Below, one piece after another: positions 1 to 8,612 of a stretch of 64,000 bases of DNA (the stretch's first letter is position 1; every line of letters starts with the position of its first letter). A model generated the notes under the pieces. The model did no database searches. It was not told the origin of the DNA and worked only from the letters and a program-made list of their open reading frames with translations. A program made the translations under genes and the position numbers. This DNA is from G963665925 sp963676345 (lineage in GTDB: Bacteria; Bacillota; Clostridia; Peptostreptococcales; Acidaminobacteraceae): the NCBI GenBank assembly GCA_963676345.2, contig CAXXTS010000002.1, forward strand, positions 992,001-1,056,000, written 5' to 3'.

Positions 1-294
1 ATCTGTATGAATCCGCTTATAGTGATTGTAAACAGCCACTGAAAGCGTCTTCTTAGCGCGATCCTGTCCGATTACATAATCATTGAGGATTGCGTAAATC
101 TCTGCCGGTTTTGGCAGGTCAGTCAGATCCAAATCATGATGATCATGAATCTCTTCTGAAATGATTTCGTTGCAAAGAGCAACGCATTCATCACAGATAT
201 AGACATTCGGACCAGCGATCAATCTTTTCACCTGATCCTGCGACTTACCGCAGAAGGAACACTGGAGTTGTCTTTTGTCATCGTATTTGGACAT
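1..294 (-). CDS. clpX: ATP-dependent Clp protease ATP-binding subunit ClpX (N-terminal part, cut by window edge)
   Basis: ClpX is the AAA+ unfoldase that feeds substrates into the ClpP peptidase. Only the first 98 codons are present; the gene runs off the left edge. The visible part is the N-terminal zinc-binding domain, with Cys12, Cys15, Cys34 and Cys37 in two CX2C pairs, followed by the start of the AAA+ module (motif DYVIGQDRAK). The ATG at 294 is preceded by a purine-rich ribosome site (AGGTAGG). The gene lies directly downstream of clpP and tig on the same strand, the usual tig-clpP-clpX order of Firmicutes. Confidence 0.97.
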   Translation of the reverse strand, partial: MSKYDDKRQLQCSFCGKSQDQVKRLIAGPNVYICDECVALCNEIISEEIHDHHDLDLTDLPKPAEIYAILNDYVIGQDRAKKTLSVAVYNHYKRIHTD

Positions 295-308
295 ATCCTA
301 CCTCGTTT

Positions 309-893
309 CTATTTACGGGAAGTTATCACCTTGTCTATCAGACCATACGTAACAGCTTCATCAGCACTCATGAAGTTATCACGGTCTGTATCCTTTTCAA
401 TAAGTTCAAGAGGTTGACCAGATGCTTCACTCATAATGCGGTTCAGCTTATCTCGCATTTTCAGAATGCGCTCTGCATGGATTTTGATGTCAGTTGCCTG
501 ACCTCGTGTTCCACCCAGTGGTTGATGAATCATAACTTCTGCATTTGGAAGTGCATATCTTTTGCCCTTTGTACCTGCAGTAAGCAGGAATGCTCCCATA
601 CTTGCTGCCATTCCAACACATATCGTTGATACGTCTGGCTTGATATATTGCATTGTGTCATAGATTGCCATCCCCGCCGTGATTGATCCTCCCGGACTGT
701 TGATGTATACGCTGATATCCCTTTCAGGATCATCGGCCTCTAAGAATAGAAGCTGTGCGACTACGACACTGGCTGTTTGGTCATTGATTTCATCCCCGAT
801 AAAGATAATTCTATCTTTAAGCAGTCTTGAATAAATGTCGTATGACCGCTCGCCACGACTCGTTTGCTCAACTACATAAGGCACTAAAGCCAT
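309..893 (-). CDS. clpP: ATP-dependent Clp protease proteolytic subunit ClpP
   Basis: ClpP is the serine peptidase that forms the tetradecameric degradation chamber capped by ClpX or ClpC in the cytoplasm. The start is set at the ATG at 893 because GGAGGG ends 6 bases upstream; an in-frame TTG at 908 would put the ribosome site inside the gene. With this start the protein has 194 residues, and the catalytic triad falls at Ser98 (GMAASMGA), His123 (MIHQP) and Asp172, the same numbers as in Bacillus subtilis ClpP. It sits between tig and clpX, 15 bases from each, so the three are probably co-transcribed. Confidence 0.98.
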   Translation of the reverse strand: MALVPYVVEQTSRGERSYDIYSRLLKDRIIFIGDEINDQTASVVVAQLLFLEADDPERDISVYINSPGGSITAGMAIYDTMQYIKPDVSTICVGMAASMGAFLLTAGTKGKRYALPNAEVMIHQPLGGTRGQATDIKIHAERILKMRDKLNRIMSEASGQPLELIEKDTDRDNFMSADEAVTYGLIDKVITSRK

Positions 894-911
894 GCGCGCT
901 CCCTCCAATCG

Positions 912-2195
912 TTATACTAGTTTTGCGTTTTCAACAAGGAAGTCTACAGTTTTTCTGCTTTCGATTGAGGCTTTCATGTACTCAACTTGTGAACCAAATA
1001 GTTTTTTCACATCTTCAACCGATTGACCTTGCATTTCTGCTAGTCTCTCATATTCTTTTTCTAGATCTTCATCTGTAACTTCAATGTTTTCTTGTTTAGA
1101 AATTGTTTCCAGAGTCAGTGATGTTCTTACGCGTACAAGTGCATCGTCTTGCATCTTTTCACGCATTTCCTGCATTGTCGTACCTGAGAACTGTAGGTAT
1201 TGATCTAGCTCTAGGCCTTGGTAACGCAGCTGGTATTCAAAATCTTGAAGCATACCATCAATTTCTGATTCTACCATTTGATCTGGAATTTCAGCAGTCA
1301 TTGTAGCAACAACAGCGTCAATCACCTTATCACGTGTAGCTGTTTCAGATTGTGCTTTTGCAGATTCTTCAAGCTTCGCCTTAATGTCTGACTTAAGCTC
1401 TTCTAGCGTATCAAACTCTGATGTGTCCTTTGCGAACTCATCATCAAGTTCTGGAAGTTCTTTTACTTTTATACCCTTAATTGCCACTTTAAACACTGCG
1501 TCTTTACCCGCAAGTTCTTCTGACTGGTACTCTTCTGGGAAAGTCACGTTAACTTCTACATTTTCATCAAGATTCTTGCCAATTAGCTGCTCTTCGAATC
1601 CTGGAATAAATTGACCTGAACCGATTTCAAGGTTGTGGTTTTCACCCTTGCCACCTTCAAATGCAACACCGTCAACAAAGCCTTCAAAGTCGATTACAGC
1701 CGTATCGCCTTCAGCAACTGGTCTGTCTTCAACATTCACAAGACGACCGTTCATGTCTTGCTGCTTCTTAAGCTCTGCTTCAACAGCATCATCAGAAACT
1801 TCTGCAGAAACTTTTTCTACTTCAACGCCTTTGTATTCGCCTAGTGTTACTTCAGGCTTAACAGCAACAATCGCTTCAAATACAAGATCCTTGCCTTTGC
1901 CAATTTCCTTGATATCGATATCAGGGCGTGCAACTGGCTCAATTTCTAGACCTTCAATTGCTGATGCGTATGCTGGAGATAGTGCAACGTCCAGTGCGCC
2001 ATCGAAGAAAACGCCTTCGCCGTAGTTCATTTCAATGATTTTTCTTGGCGCTTTGCCTTTTCTAAAACCTTGAATATTAAACTTTCCACGTTCCTTCATA
2101 TAAGTTTTTTGCACTGCATCTTCAAAATCCTTTGCCGGAACAGTGATGCTGATTGTAGCAACATTTTTTTCTGTTTTCAACAGTTCGTAACTCAT
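912..2195 (-). CDS. tig: Trigger factor, ribosome-associated chaperone and peptidyl-prolyl isomerase
   Basis: Trigger factor binds at the ribosomal exit tunnel and holds nascent chains; it also has a proline isomerase domain. The ribosome-docking signature GFRKGKAP lies at residues 43-50, the FKBP-type PPIase domain at roughly 150-245, and the helical chaperone arms follow. The ATG at 2195 has TAGGAGGA directly upstream, which rules out the 14-residue longer frame. The 427-residue length is normal. It is the first gene of the tig-clpP-clpX group; a hairpin precedes it at 2297-2326. Confidence 0.98.
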   Translation of the reverse strand: MSYELLKTEKNVATISITVPAKDFEDAVQKTYMKERGKFNIQGFRKGKAPRKIIEMNYGEGVFFDGALDVALSPAYASAIEGLEIEPVARPDIDIKEIGKGKDLVFEAIVAVKPEVTLGEYKGVEVEKVSAEVSDDAVEAELKKQQDMNGRLVNVEDRPVAEGDTAVIDFEGFVDGVAFEGGKGENHNLEIGSGQFIPGFEEQLIGKNLDENVEVNVTFPEEYQSEELAGKDAVFKVAIKGIKVKELPELDDEFAKDTSEFDTLEELKSDIKAKLEESAKAQSETATRDKVIDAVVATMTAEIPDQMVESEIDGMLQDFEYQLRYQGLELDQYLQFSGTTMQEMREKMQDDALVRVRTSLTLETISKQENIEVTDEDLEKEYERLAEMQGQSVEDVKKLFGSQVEYMKASIESRKTVDFLVENAKLV

Positions 2196-2296
2196 TTTAT
2201 TCCTCCTACAAATTAATAAATCGTATTCGTTCCGCATTAATACCCGAATAATTCGCGGTGATAACCGGACTCCTAACCTATATTTTAAGCAATACA

Positions 2297-2326
2297 GGCT
2301 CTATCATACCCGAACGGGTTATAGCC
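2297..2326. other. Hairpin upstream of tig
   Basis: An interrupted inverted repeat: GGCT and AGCC form the base, ACCCG and CGGGT the upper stem, with a two-base AA loop. It lies between tig and the terminator of the gene upstream. There is no adjoining T-run, so it may be a leader structure or an operator rather than a terminator. Confidence 0.4.
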
Positions 2327-2335
2327 ACAAGACAA

Positions 2336-2362
2336 GGAAAAACCAATGGAATACACCATTGG
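2336..2362 (-). terminator. Rho-independent terminator of the secreted stalk-like protein gene
   Basis: CCAATGG and CCATTGG form a 7-bp stem with a 6-base loop; on the minus strand it is followed by TTTTT. It lies about 70 bases beyond the stop codon at 2435 and separates that gene from tig. Confidence 0.75.
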
Positions 2363-2434
2363 CTTATTGTAAATATCCTTCAATTATATTATTACAATAT
2401 AAATAAGTTGTAAACACTTGTTTTGTACTTATTC

Positions 2435-3007
2435 TTACTTAACATTATACACTTTTTTGAGCGCTTGTTCTAGGATAACAGCTGGCATATCCTGGCCATT
2501 GACGCGATAATTTTCAATTTCTATTGAACCGTCTTCAAATAGAGCGAATCTAAACTCGTGAAGCTGGTCATCCATATCCCGTCCTGTGAAGGTCACAGTC
2601 TGCACTGCACCGTATTCTCCATAGATCCAAGATGCACTGAAAAAGTGGTTTGAAAACGCATCGCCTATTTGCGCGTACCTTGGCCATGGATAGTCCTTCA
2701 AATAGTTGTCTTTAACAATATCTTCGGGTCTGTCATTGATGAGCAGTCTATTTTTTGTTTTATTCCATGCCACATCTTTTTCTAAAAGCCGAGCCATTTG
2801 ATCGGCATCAATATAAATTCGGTCATCTATAACCAGTGCTTCATCGTAGGCAACTAATTCCTTGTAGTGCATGCTCATCTCTACCGGCTCATAAATTGCG
2901 TCATTTGCGCCTTCGGCTGGCAATTCAGTCATAAAAGTTGCTGCCAGCACACCGATGAGTAGGGCGATTGTAATTCCCGCAAATATTCCTTTTGTAAATG
3001 TCCGCAT
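2435..3007 (-). CDS. Membrane-anchored or secreted protein with copper-amine-oxidase-N-like (stalk) segment
   Basis: The protein has 190 residues and no assigned function. A hydrophobic segment at about residues 7-26 looks like an uncleaved signal anchor. The following segment (about 45-95: LVIDDRIYIDADQMARLLEKDV, then AWNKTKNRLLI) resembles the beta-rich stalk domain (copper amine oxidase N-domain) found in clostridial surface proteins. The rest is not recognised. The ATG at 3007 is preferred over the GTG at 3016 because the GAGGAGGAGG ribosome site abuts the GTG. It is transcribed alone, divergently from the helicase gene, with its own terminator. Confidence 0.65.
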   Translation of the reverse strand: MRTFTKGIFAGITIALLIGVLAATFMTELPAEGANDAIYEPVEMSMHYKELVAYDEALVIDDRIYIDADQMARLLEKDVAWNKTKNRLLINDRPEDIVKDNYLKDYPWPRYAQIGDAFSNHFFSASWIYGEYGAVQTVTFTGRDMDDQLHEFRFALFEDGSIEIENYRVNGQDMPAVILEQALKKVYNVK

Positions 3008-3265
3008 AAATTGCACCCTCCTCCTCTTGGCAACTGACCATTCTGACTAAACATATTTATCAGAATTTTCTTTCACCAAATATAATATATTGCACCTTAA
3101 TAAGTCACGACGATTATAGCATATCCCCCTGTCATATGCGCATATATTATTAAAAGTTAAGAAGTCGATTACGAAGTTGAAACAAAATAGCACACGACGC
3201 AAAAATTGTAAAATTATTCCACCGACTTTGACATAGCATGATATACTTTATAGGCGGAGGAACTT

Positions 3266-5362
3266 ATGGAATTCATGAACACTTTTATTGAAAAAACACA
3301 ACTTAGACTCAGTGAAGAGCAGGCGCGCGCCGCAACCCATGGTAGGGGTCCCGCGCTTACACTGGCTGTACCAGGCAGCGGAAAAACCACTTTGCTGCTA
3401 TGCAGAACCGTCTATCTTATAGAAGCACTTGGGGTCCCAGCCCAGTCCATATTGACTGTCACGTTTTCAAAGGCTGCAGCCGGTGATATGAAAAACAGGT
3501 ATCAAGACGTGTTCTATACCCATTATCCACACAGGGTTTCCTTTTCGACCATCCATGGGTTTGCCTATGGGATTGTGCGCGCCTATGGAAAACACTTCGG
3601 AAAACACTACCAGCTCATTGAAGATTACAACGGACCCACTTCAAGACGCAAGTTACTCACAAAAATATACTCTAAACACACCGGTGAGTATTTGAGTGAT
3701 GATAAATTCGAAGAGCTTTCCAGTGCCATTGGCTATACGAAAAATATGATGCTTGAACCCGAAAGTGCAAAGAAACATGGCATATCCTTTCAAAAATTCC
3801 CTGAGCTTTTCAAGGCTTACGAAGCGGAAAAATCACAGCACCACCTGATTGATTTTGACGATATGCTGACAATGGCTTATCAAATACTGAAAAAACATGA
3901 CAAAACCCGCGCCTACTACCAGAAAAAATATCCCTATGTTCAAGTGGACGAAACGCAAGATACGTCCCTCGTGCAGCATGAAATCATACGCATGGTGGCG
4001 GGTAAGAGCGCCAACATTTTTATGGTTGCCGATGATGATCAGAGCATCTACGGCTTCCGTGGGGCATACCCAGAGTATTTGCTCAACTTTAAAAAGATTT
4101 TCCCTAAAGGCACCCTCTACTATCTTTCAAGAAATTATAGATGCAGTTCTGAAATCGTAACAAGCTGTACAGCCATAATCAGCAACAATACCATGCGCTA
4201 CGAAAAGGATATTCAAGCTGGGAAGGCAAGCGGACAGCCCGTTGCGCACAAAATTTTCGAGTCTGTAGATGCAAGGAATCATTATATTGCAACTCAAGCG
4301 TTTGACGGCACCCGTGCCATTTTATACAGAAATAACCTATCTGCACTCTCCATAGTAGATGCCCTAGAACGCGCAGGACGCAGCTTTACCGTAAAAGATC
4401 CTGGACACAGCCTCACAAGACACTGGCTCGTTCAAGACATTTATGCTTTTATGAACCTAGCCCTCGTTCCACAGGACTTATCTGCATTTGAGCGCATCTG
4501 TTTCAAAATGAACGGCTATATCTCAAGGGATGCCCTGCGCTATGTACAACTGAACAAGCGCAGCCGGACTGTATTTGAAACCTTGCTCAGCATTCCAACA
4601 ATTAAACCCATTCAGCGTACTACCTGGCAAGGTATTTCTGACCGTTTTGACAATCTGGCCCACCTTCAACCAAGTGTCGCCATTCATTTTATAGAAACTG
4701 AACTGGGGTATTTGGAATACCTCGAAGGAAATGCCAAACGCCTAGGCTATCATTTTGAAAACTTGCGTGGCGTCTTAAATGTTTTAAAGTCAATTGCACG
4801 TAACACCACTTCCATTGTGGATTTTATGGACCGTTTAAAATCTTTAACACGCATCATGCAGGAGGCGTCCCGAACCACATCAGACTTAAAACTCTCTACC
4901 ATTCACGCTTCTAAGGGGCTTGAGTATGACAGTGTATTTATAGTCGATGTAGATTACGGCACATTTCCATCCAAAAAGTCCGCTGAACTTGCGACTCAGG
5001 AGGATATCTCTCTGCTTGAAGAGGAACGTCGCCTCTTTTATGTCGGCATGAGCCGGGCGCGTCACACACTCGAAATTCTTTCAACACAGTTTAGCGGTGG
5101 AAAATATGTGCGACCATCTCAGTTCATTACGGAACTTGAGTCTAAAGGAGAAATTTTGAAGGTTAAAGAGACCAGCAAACCAGAGCAGAGCCTGACAGAT
5201 GCCCCCTTTAACGCCGGCGACATCATCACCCACATCCATTTTGGAAAAGGACAGGTTGAAGAGGTGAATGCACATATAATCCGCATTGTGTTTGAAAGTG
5301 GACTAAAAGAACTCTCGCTGCCAATTTGTCTCGAGCGCGGATTTTTAAGACACGTCGATTAA
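3266..5362 (+). CDS. UvrD/PcrA-like superfamily 1 DNA helicase
   Basis: An ATP-dependent 3'-5' DNA helicase of the UvrD/Rep/PcrA family, expected to act in repair or replication-fork rescue. Walker A is PGSGKT at residues 36-41, Walker B DETQD at 228-232, and motif III/Q-type ADDDQSIYGFRGA at 255-267. The late helicase motif LSTIHASKGLEYDSV is present, and the C-terminus (about 640-690) resembles the Tudor-like domain that PcrA uses to contact RNA polymerase. At 698 residues it is a little shorter than typical PcrA and may be a paralogue, not the main PcrA. The ATG at 3266 follows GGAGG by 5 bases. It forms a single-gene unit ending in a strong terminator. Confidence 0.88.
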   Translation: MEFMNTFIEKTQLRLSEEQARAATHGRGPALTLAVPGSGKTTLLLCRTVYLIEALGVPAQSILTVTFSKAAAGDMKNRYQDVFYTHYPHRVSFSTIHGFAYGIVRAYGKHFGKHYQLIEDYNGPTSRRKLLTKIYSKHTGEYLSDDKFEELSSAIGYTKNMMLEPESAKKHGISFQKFPELFKAYEAEKSQHHLIDFDDMLTMAYQILKKHDKTRAYYQKKYPYVQVDETQDTSLVQHEIIRMVAGKSANIFMVADDDQSIYGFRGAYPEYLLNFKKIFPKGTLYYLSRNYRCSSEIVTSCTAIISNNTMRYEKDIQAGKASGQPVAHKIFESVDARNHYIATQAFDGTRAILYRNNLSALSIVDALERAGRSFTVKDPGHSLTRHWLVQDIYAFMNLALVPQDLSAFERICFKMNGYISRDALRYVQLNKRSRTVFETLLSIPTIKPIQRTTWQGISDRFDNLAHLQPSVAIHFIETELGYLEYLEGNAKRLGYHFENLRGVLNVLKSIARNTTSIVDFMDRLKSLTRIMQEASRTTSDLKLSTIHASKGLEYDSVFIVDVDYGTFPSKKSAELATQEDISLLEEERRLFYVGMSRARHTLEILSTQFSGGKYVRPSQFITELESKGEILKVKETSKPEQSLTDAPFNAGDIITHIHFGKGQVEEVNAHIIRIVFESGLKELSLPICLERGFLRHVD

Positions 5363-5415
5363 GCGTGTACAATTTGTATAAAGCACAATTTCATAAGCTA
5401 AATACAAAAAAATAG

Positions 5416-5461
5416 AACAGGCCACGGGTTTCGACATGCGAAATTCTGTGACCTGTTTTTT
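5416..5461 (+). terminator. Rho-independent terminator of the UvrD-like helicase gene
   Basis: AACAGG with CCTGTT, plus CAC/GTG and TTTCG/CGAAA pairs, form a long interrupted stem, followed by TTTTTT. It lies 54 bases after the helicase stop codon and between converging genes, so it may also serve recX on the other strand. Confidence 0.8.
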
Positions 5462-5525
5462 AAGTACTTTATTATTGGCAAGCTTAAGTTCTATTTAACA
5501 TTAGTAATACATTTATCAGGTGCAT

Positions 5526-6155
5526 TTACCGGTTGAAAATCCCCAGCTCTTTTATAATGCGATTGACCACGTCATAACTGTAGCCCTTTCTAAGCAGTTG
5601 TCCCTGAACACGCGCAGCTGCTTTTCGTGGGTCAATATCAGAGCAAGACGCATATTTCTTGCGTCCCATCTCAAGTGCCTGCATATAGCCTGCATCTTCA
5701 TCAAGAAAGCTGTCCAGAGCATTGCTCGCTATGTTTTCCGCAATGCCGCGCTTTTTGAGTTCAAGAAAAATGCGTTTTCTACCATAACGCTTTTGACGTG
5801 TATCCACAAACTCCTCTGCGTAACGCAAGTCATCAAGAAAACCCATCTCTTCAAGCTTTTCAATGGCTGCTTCAATATGTGCATCGCTGTACTCAAGACC
5901 TCTGAGTTTGTCTCTGACTTCTTTACAGGTTCTCTGCTTGTAACTCACCTGCTTAACCCCAACCTGTACTGCTTTTTTGAGTGTTTCATCGTACATGAGC
6001 TCTGAAATTGCTTTTTCATCGAGCGCCATCCCCTTACTGAGCCCATGCAGTACGAGAACGTCCACATGAACACCAAAGGCAAATGCATCGTCCAGAAATA
6101 TAGAGTACCGATCCTTGTTGTTTTTTTGTGCTTCAATTTTCGTGATAACCGCCAA
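5526..6155 (-). CDS. recX: Regulatory protein RecX
   Basis: RecX binds RecA filaments and limits recombination and SOS activity. The 209-residue protein shows the three-helix repeats of the family (for example EVRDKLRGLEYSD and the segment GFLDDLRYAEEFVDTRQKRYG, about residues 105-125). The start is a TTG at 6155, with a modest AAAGGGG site upstream. It follows rtcB by only 4 bases, so the two are probably co-transcribed. That pairing is unusual and no functional link is known to me. Confidence 0.9.
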   Translation of the reverse strand: MAVITKIEAQKNNKDRYSIFLDDAFAFGVHVDVLVLHGLSKGMALDEKAISELMYDETLKKAVQVGVKQVSYKQRTCKEVRDKLRGLEYSDAHIEAAIEKLEEMGFLDDLRYAEEFVDTRQKRYGRKRIFLELKKRGIAENIASNALDSFLDEDAGYMQALEMGRKKYASCSDIDPRKAAARVQGQLLRKGYSYDVVNRIIKELGIFNR

Positions 6156-6159
6156 TTGT

Positions 6160-7365
6160 CTACCCCTTTACAACCAGCTTCGTACGAAGTGATTTTACAA
6201 TCTTCGCAAGATCTGTCTGCTGTTTCATAACTTGTTCAATATCTTTATAGGCAAATCGGGCTTCGTCTGTAAGCACACTCTTTCTCGGTGCTCCAACATG
6301 TATGCCCTTCTCTTTTAAGTCTTCAATAACATCATCTCTCTTAAATGCCTTCATTGCCGCTTTTCTGCTCATATGGCGTCCTGCACCATGCGAACAGGAT
6401 TTAAAGCTTTCCTGCGCACCCAAACCTTCAACAATATAAGAAGGATTGCCCATGGCACCTGGTATAATACCCAGCATGCCTTTTTCAGCACGAATAGCCC
6501 CTTTTCTGTGAACCCATACCGACTTACCGTAATGGGTTTCCAGTGCCGCATAATTATGATGGGCATTAATGGTCTTATCAAACTGAACATTCCCAAAAAC
6601 ATCTTTAACAATAGCCTTTACCTTTTCCATCATGATATTTCGATTTTCCCGGGCAAAAACGAGGGCAAGCTGCATCCACTGCAGGTAATCCTGACCCGAA
6701 ACGGACGCCGCAGGTAAATATGCGAGCTGGTGCTTAGCTGCTAGACCACCACCATGCTTTTTTGAATAAGACTTTGCTTTCTCGTTAAAGTAATTGGCAA
6801 TTTTATAACCGAAGTTCCGACTTCCAGAGTGAATCATAATGCCCAACCGGTTCTGTTCATCGGCCTGAAGCTCTATGAAGTGATTGCCGCCACCCAGTGT
6901 CCCCAGCTGATACCAAGCCGCTTCTATTTGAGGATAAAGATGTCCAATCCGTTTGTAGTCATAATTGCTCTCACTCAGATAAGTCGATAAAATAGCATGC
7001 TCTTGTTTTTCAAGATGATGTTCGAACCCAAGCGGTATTTCTTCCATAATGCGCTCGATGAGCTGATCAGATACAGCATCTGTCAAGGCATCTATTTCGA
7101 TATTGGTCTGTGTAAATACCATGCCGCAGCCAATATCCACTCCGACTGCATTGGGAATCACATGATCAATCAGAGCAACCACCCCGCCAATAGGCATACC
7201 ATAGCCCTGGTGTGTGTCTGGCATAAGGGCCACCCATTTATGAACAAAGTCCAGCATGCTCAGATTCTTTGCCTGATGCAGGCAGCCTTGTTCAATATCT
7301 TCAACGCGTCTTAACCAAGCCTTAATGGGAACCTTTTGTGTCGCCTTGTCATAAATTTCGATCAT
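6160..7365 (-). CDS. rtcB: RtcB-family RNA ligase
   Basis: RtcB joins RNA 2',3'-cyclic phosphate (or 3'-phosphate) ends to 5'-OH ends with GTP and Mn2+. The expected metal and guanylation residues are visible: Asp77 and Cys80 (VGVDIGCGM), Asn161/His162 (GGGNHFIE), His179 (HSGSRNFG), His269/His270 (NAHHNYA) and the presumed guanylated His326 (SHGAGR). The length of 401 residues suits the bacterial branch. No archease gene is adjacent. It lies directly upstream of recX. Its natural substrate in this bacterium cannot be told from sequence; RNA repair or tRNA repair are possibilities. Confidence 0.93.
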   Translation of the reverse strand: MIEIYDKATQKVPIKAWLRRVEDIEQGCLHQAKNLSMLDFVHKWVALMPDTHQGYGMPIGGVVALIDHVIPNAVGVDIGCGMVFTQTNIEIDALTDAVSDQLIERIMEEIPLGFEHHLEKQEHAILSTYLSESNYDYKRIGHLYPQIEAAWYQLGTLGGGNHFIELQADEQNRLGIMIHSGSRNFGYKIANYFNEKAKSYSKKHGGGLAAKHQLAYLPAASVSGQDYLQWMQLALVFARENRNIMMEKVKAIVKDVFGNVQFDKTINAHHNYAALETHYGKSVWVHRKGAIRAEKGMLGIIPGAMGNPSYIVEGLGAQESFKSCSHGAGRHMSRKAAMKAFKRDDVIEDLKEKGIHVGAPRKSVLTDEARFAYKDIEQVMKQQTDLAKIVKSLRTKLVVKG

Positions 7366-7413
7366 GTTGTCACCACCTTAAAAGTCTACTTTTTGAAATA
7401 TGATTCTACTTCA

Positions 7414-7587
7414 AATGCTTCTATTGCGAGACGCTCTTCTCTGTTTCGCGAAATGCCTGAGCATCTTCCAGATGCTCATGTCGCGAGACGCACCATATAC
7501 GTGTACAGTTGTAATGATTCCCTTTTGTGCGAGCACAAGGGAGTCATTACAGCTGTACACGTGCATTTCTTTGTCTTTCGCGAAAAG
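7414..7587 (+). repeat. Composite hairpin repeat, copy A
   Basis: Two degenerate tandem modules share ATGCT..T.T.GCGAGACGC (7414-7438 and 7457-7498), with the second GCGAGACGC 56 bases after the first. They are followed by a hairpin at 7499-7562 whose arms begin ACGTGTACAG and end CTGTACACGT. Outside it, GAAATGC (7450-7456) can pair with GCATTTC (7563-7569), so the second module sits as a 42-base one-sided insert in the left arm. The two mismatches in the main stem would be U-G pairs in plus-strand RNA. The same architecture occurs at 14301-14449 and 40450-41989. Confidence 0.75.
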
Positions 7588-7588
7588 T

Positions 7589-7624
7589 AAAACCCGTCGC
7601 AGATTATATGCATACGGGTTTTTT
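7589..7624 (-). terminator. Terminator-like hairpin after the membrane-anchored protein gene
   Basis: AAAACCCG and CGGGTTTT form an 8-bp stem around an 18-20 base loop; on the minus strand it ends in TTTTACTTTT. It begins 6 bases past the stop codon at 7630. The symmetrical A/T tracts mean it could also act on the plus strand. Confidence 0.65.
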
Positions 7625-7629
7625 GTGTA

Positions 7630-8394
7630 TTATCTGCGCAGTCGCATATTCTCAACTTCAATTTCAAACCAGTCGAGCTTCATGTAGTGACCGGTATGCC
7701 ATCCATAGGCATGCATAAAAACGCGTATGTTTGGTCGTGTAATGTGCTGCCCATTTACACGGTATTCCTTACCACCTATTTTATAAAGAATTTGATTGGT
7801 CCGGGTATCAAATACGAGTTCTTCCTCTACCCAGTCATCAAATGTTGGTTCTAGAACCGCATAGGCATTTTCTGTTTTCCACGCAGGACCCATGACTCGG
7901 AAAATATCACGACCGGGCCTTTGAGTGGATTCATCGTAGCTGTGCACGTACTCCACAAGCGCTACACCATCACCAATACTTCGCCCCCAATCATTTTCCA
8001 TAACAACGGGCTTGAGTTCTTCATCAGAGGTCTGAACAATGGCCATACCGCCTGTAAAATTATCATTGGCATAATGAAACTTGACACGCCTTCTAATTGT
8101 AATGACGTCCCCTTCTGTTACCGCAATCGGTTTGGACAGCAAAAACGGTCCCCGATCGGTTTCCTCTATCTCTGCTGTTAAAATATCATTTCTAATTGAG
8201 ACCTTATCATATGCAGTAAACATGGTCTGCCATTCTCCAATATACCAGAAATCCCTATCAATACCTTTGAAATCATCTCTAAAGGTATAGGTTTGTGTTT
8301 CAGCATCAACATCAACAAATTGGAAATAGTAGAACGTGCCTACAAGGGCTACAAAAAGAATCAGTACGATCAGCCGCCGAAAAAATACCGACAC
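7630..8394 (-). CDS. Membrane-anchored extracytoplasmic protein, predicted beta-sandwich
   Basis: A 254-residue protein of unknown function. One hydrophobic anchor (about residues 7-25) leaves the rest outside the membrane. The body is rich in beta-type alternation and aromatic residues (FWYIGEWQTMF, KLDWFEIEVEN), reminiscent of concanavalin-like or carbohydrate-binding jelly rolls, but no catalytic pair is evident. The GTG start at 8394 has GGAGGTC 6 bases upstream. A 32-codon membrane peptide gene lies just upstream on the same strand and is probably co-transcribed. Confidence 0.6.
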   Translation of the reverse strand: MSVFFRRLIVLILFVALVGTFYYFQFVDVDAETQTYTFRDDFKGIDRDFWYIGEWQTMFTAYDKVSIRNDILTAEIEETDRGPFLLSKPIAVTEGDVITIRRRVKFHYANDNFTGGMAIVQTSDEELKPVVMENDWGRSIGDGVALVEYVHSYDESTQRPGRDIFRVMGPAWKTENAYAVLEPTFDDWVEEELVFDTRTNQILYKIGGKEYRVNGQHITRPNIRVFMHAYGWHTGHYMKLDWFEIEVENMRLRR

Positions 8395-8452
8395 GCTTCC
8401 GACCTCCTTAACCTTTATTTAATGTGCGAAGACACTTCTTTGCACGCCCTTT

Positions 8453-8551
8453 TTAAAAATACAACCCTGCAGTTACGATTGTCAAAAACGAAGAAATAAC
8501 CATAACGCCAACAATGGCAATCGCAATGAATTTTTTAGTACTTTGTCGCAT
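8453..8551 (-). CDS. Small single-pass membrane protein, Prli42-like (32 residues)
   Basis: A 32-codon open frame with an ATG at 8551 preceded by GGAGGG at good spacing, and a TAA stop at 8453. The peptide has a basic N-terminus (MRQSTKKF) followed by one hydrophobic helix running to the C-terminus. This length and layout recall Prli42, the stressosome-linked miniprotein of Firmicutes, but similarity in such short sequences is weak. It lies 58 bases upstream of the membrane-anchored protein gene. Confidence 0.6.
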   Translation of the reverse strand: MRQSTKKFIAIAIVGVMVISSFLTIVTAGLYF

Positions 8552-8612
8552 ATATACCCTCCTGTTAATACGGTGAACCTTTAATGTATAGTCTATATCA
8601 CAATTATCATAC

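Noticed and set aside
1633..2025. Plus-strand open frame of 130 codons inside tig
   Set aside because: It is antisense to a clear tig gene, with no ribosome site and a composition explained by the codons of tig.
7414..7587. Possible CRISPR array or simple terminator
   Set aside because: Only two degenerate modules per site, no regular spacers and no cas genes; the hairpin is far longer than a terminator and carries modules on one side.
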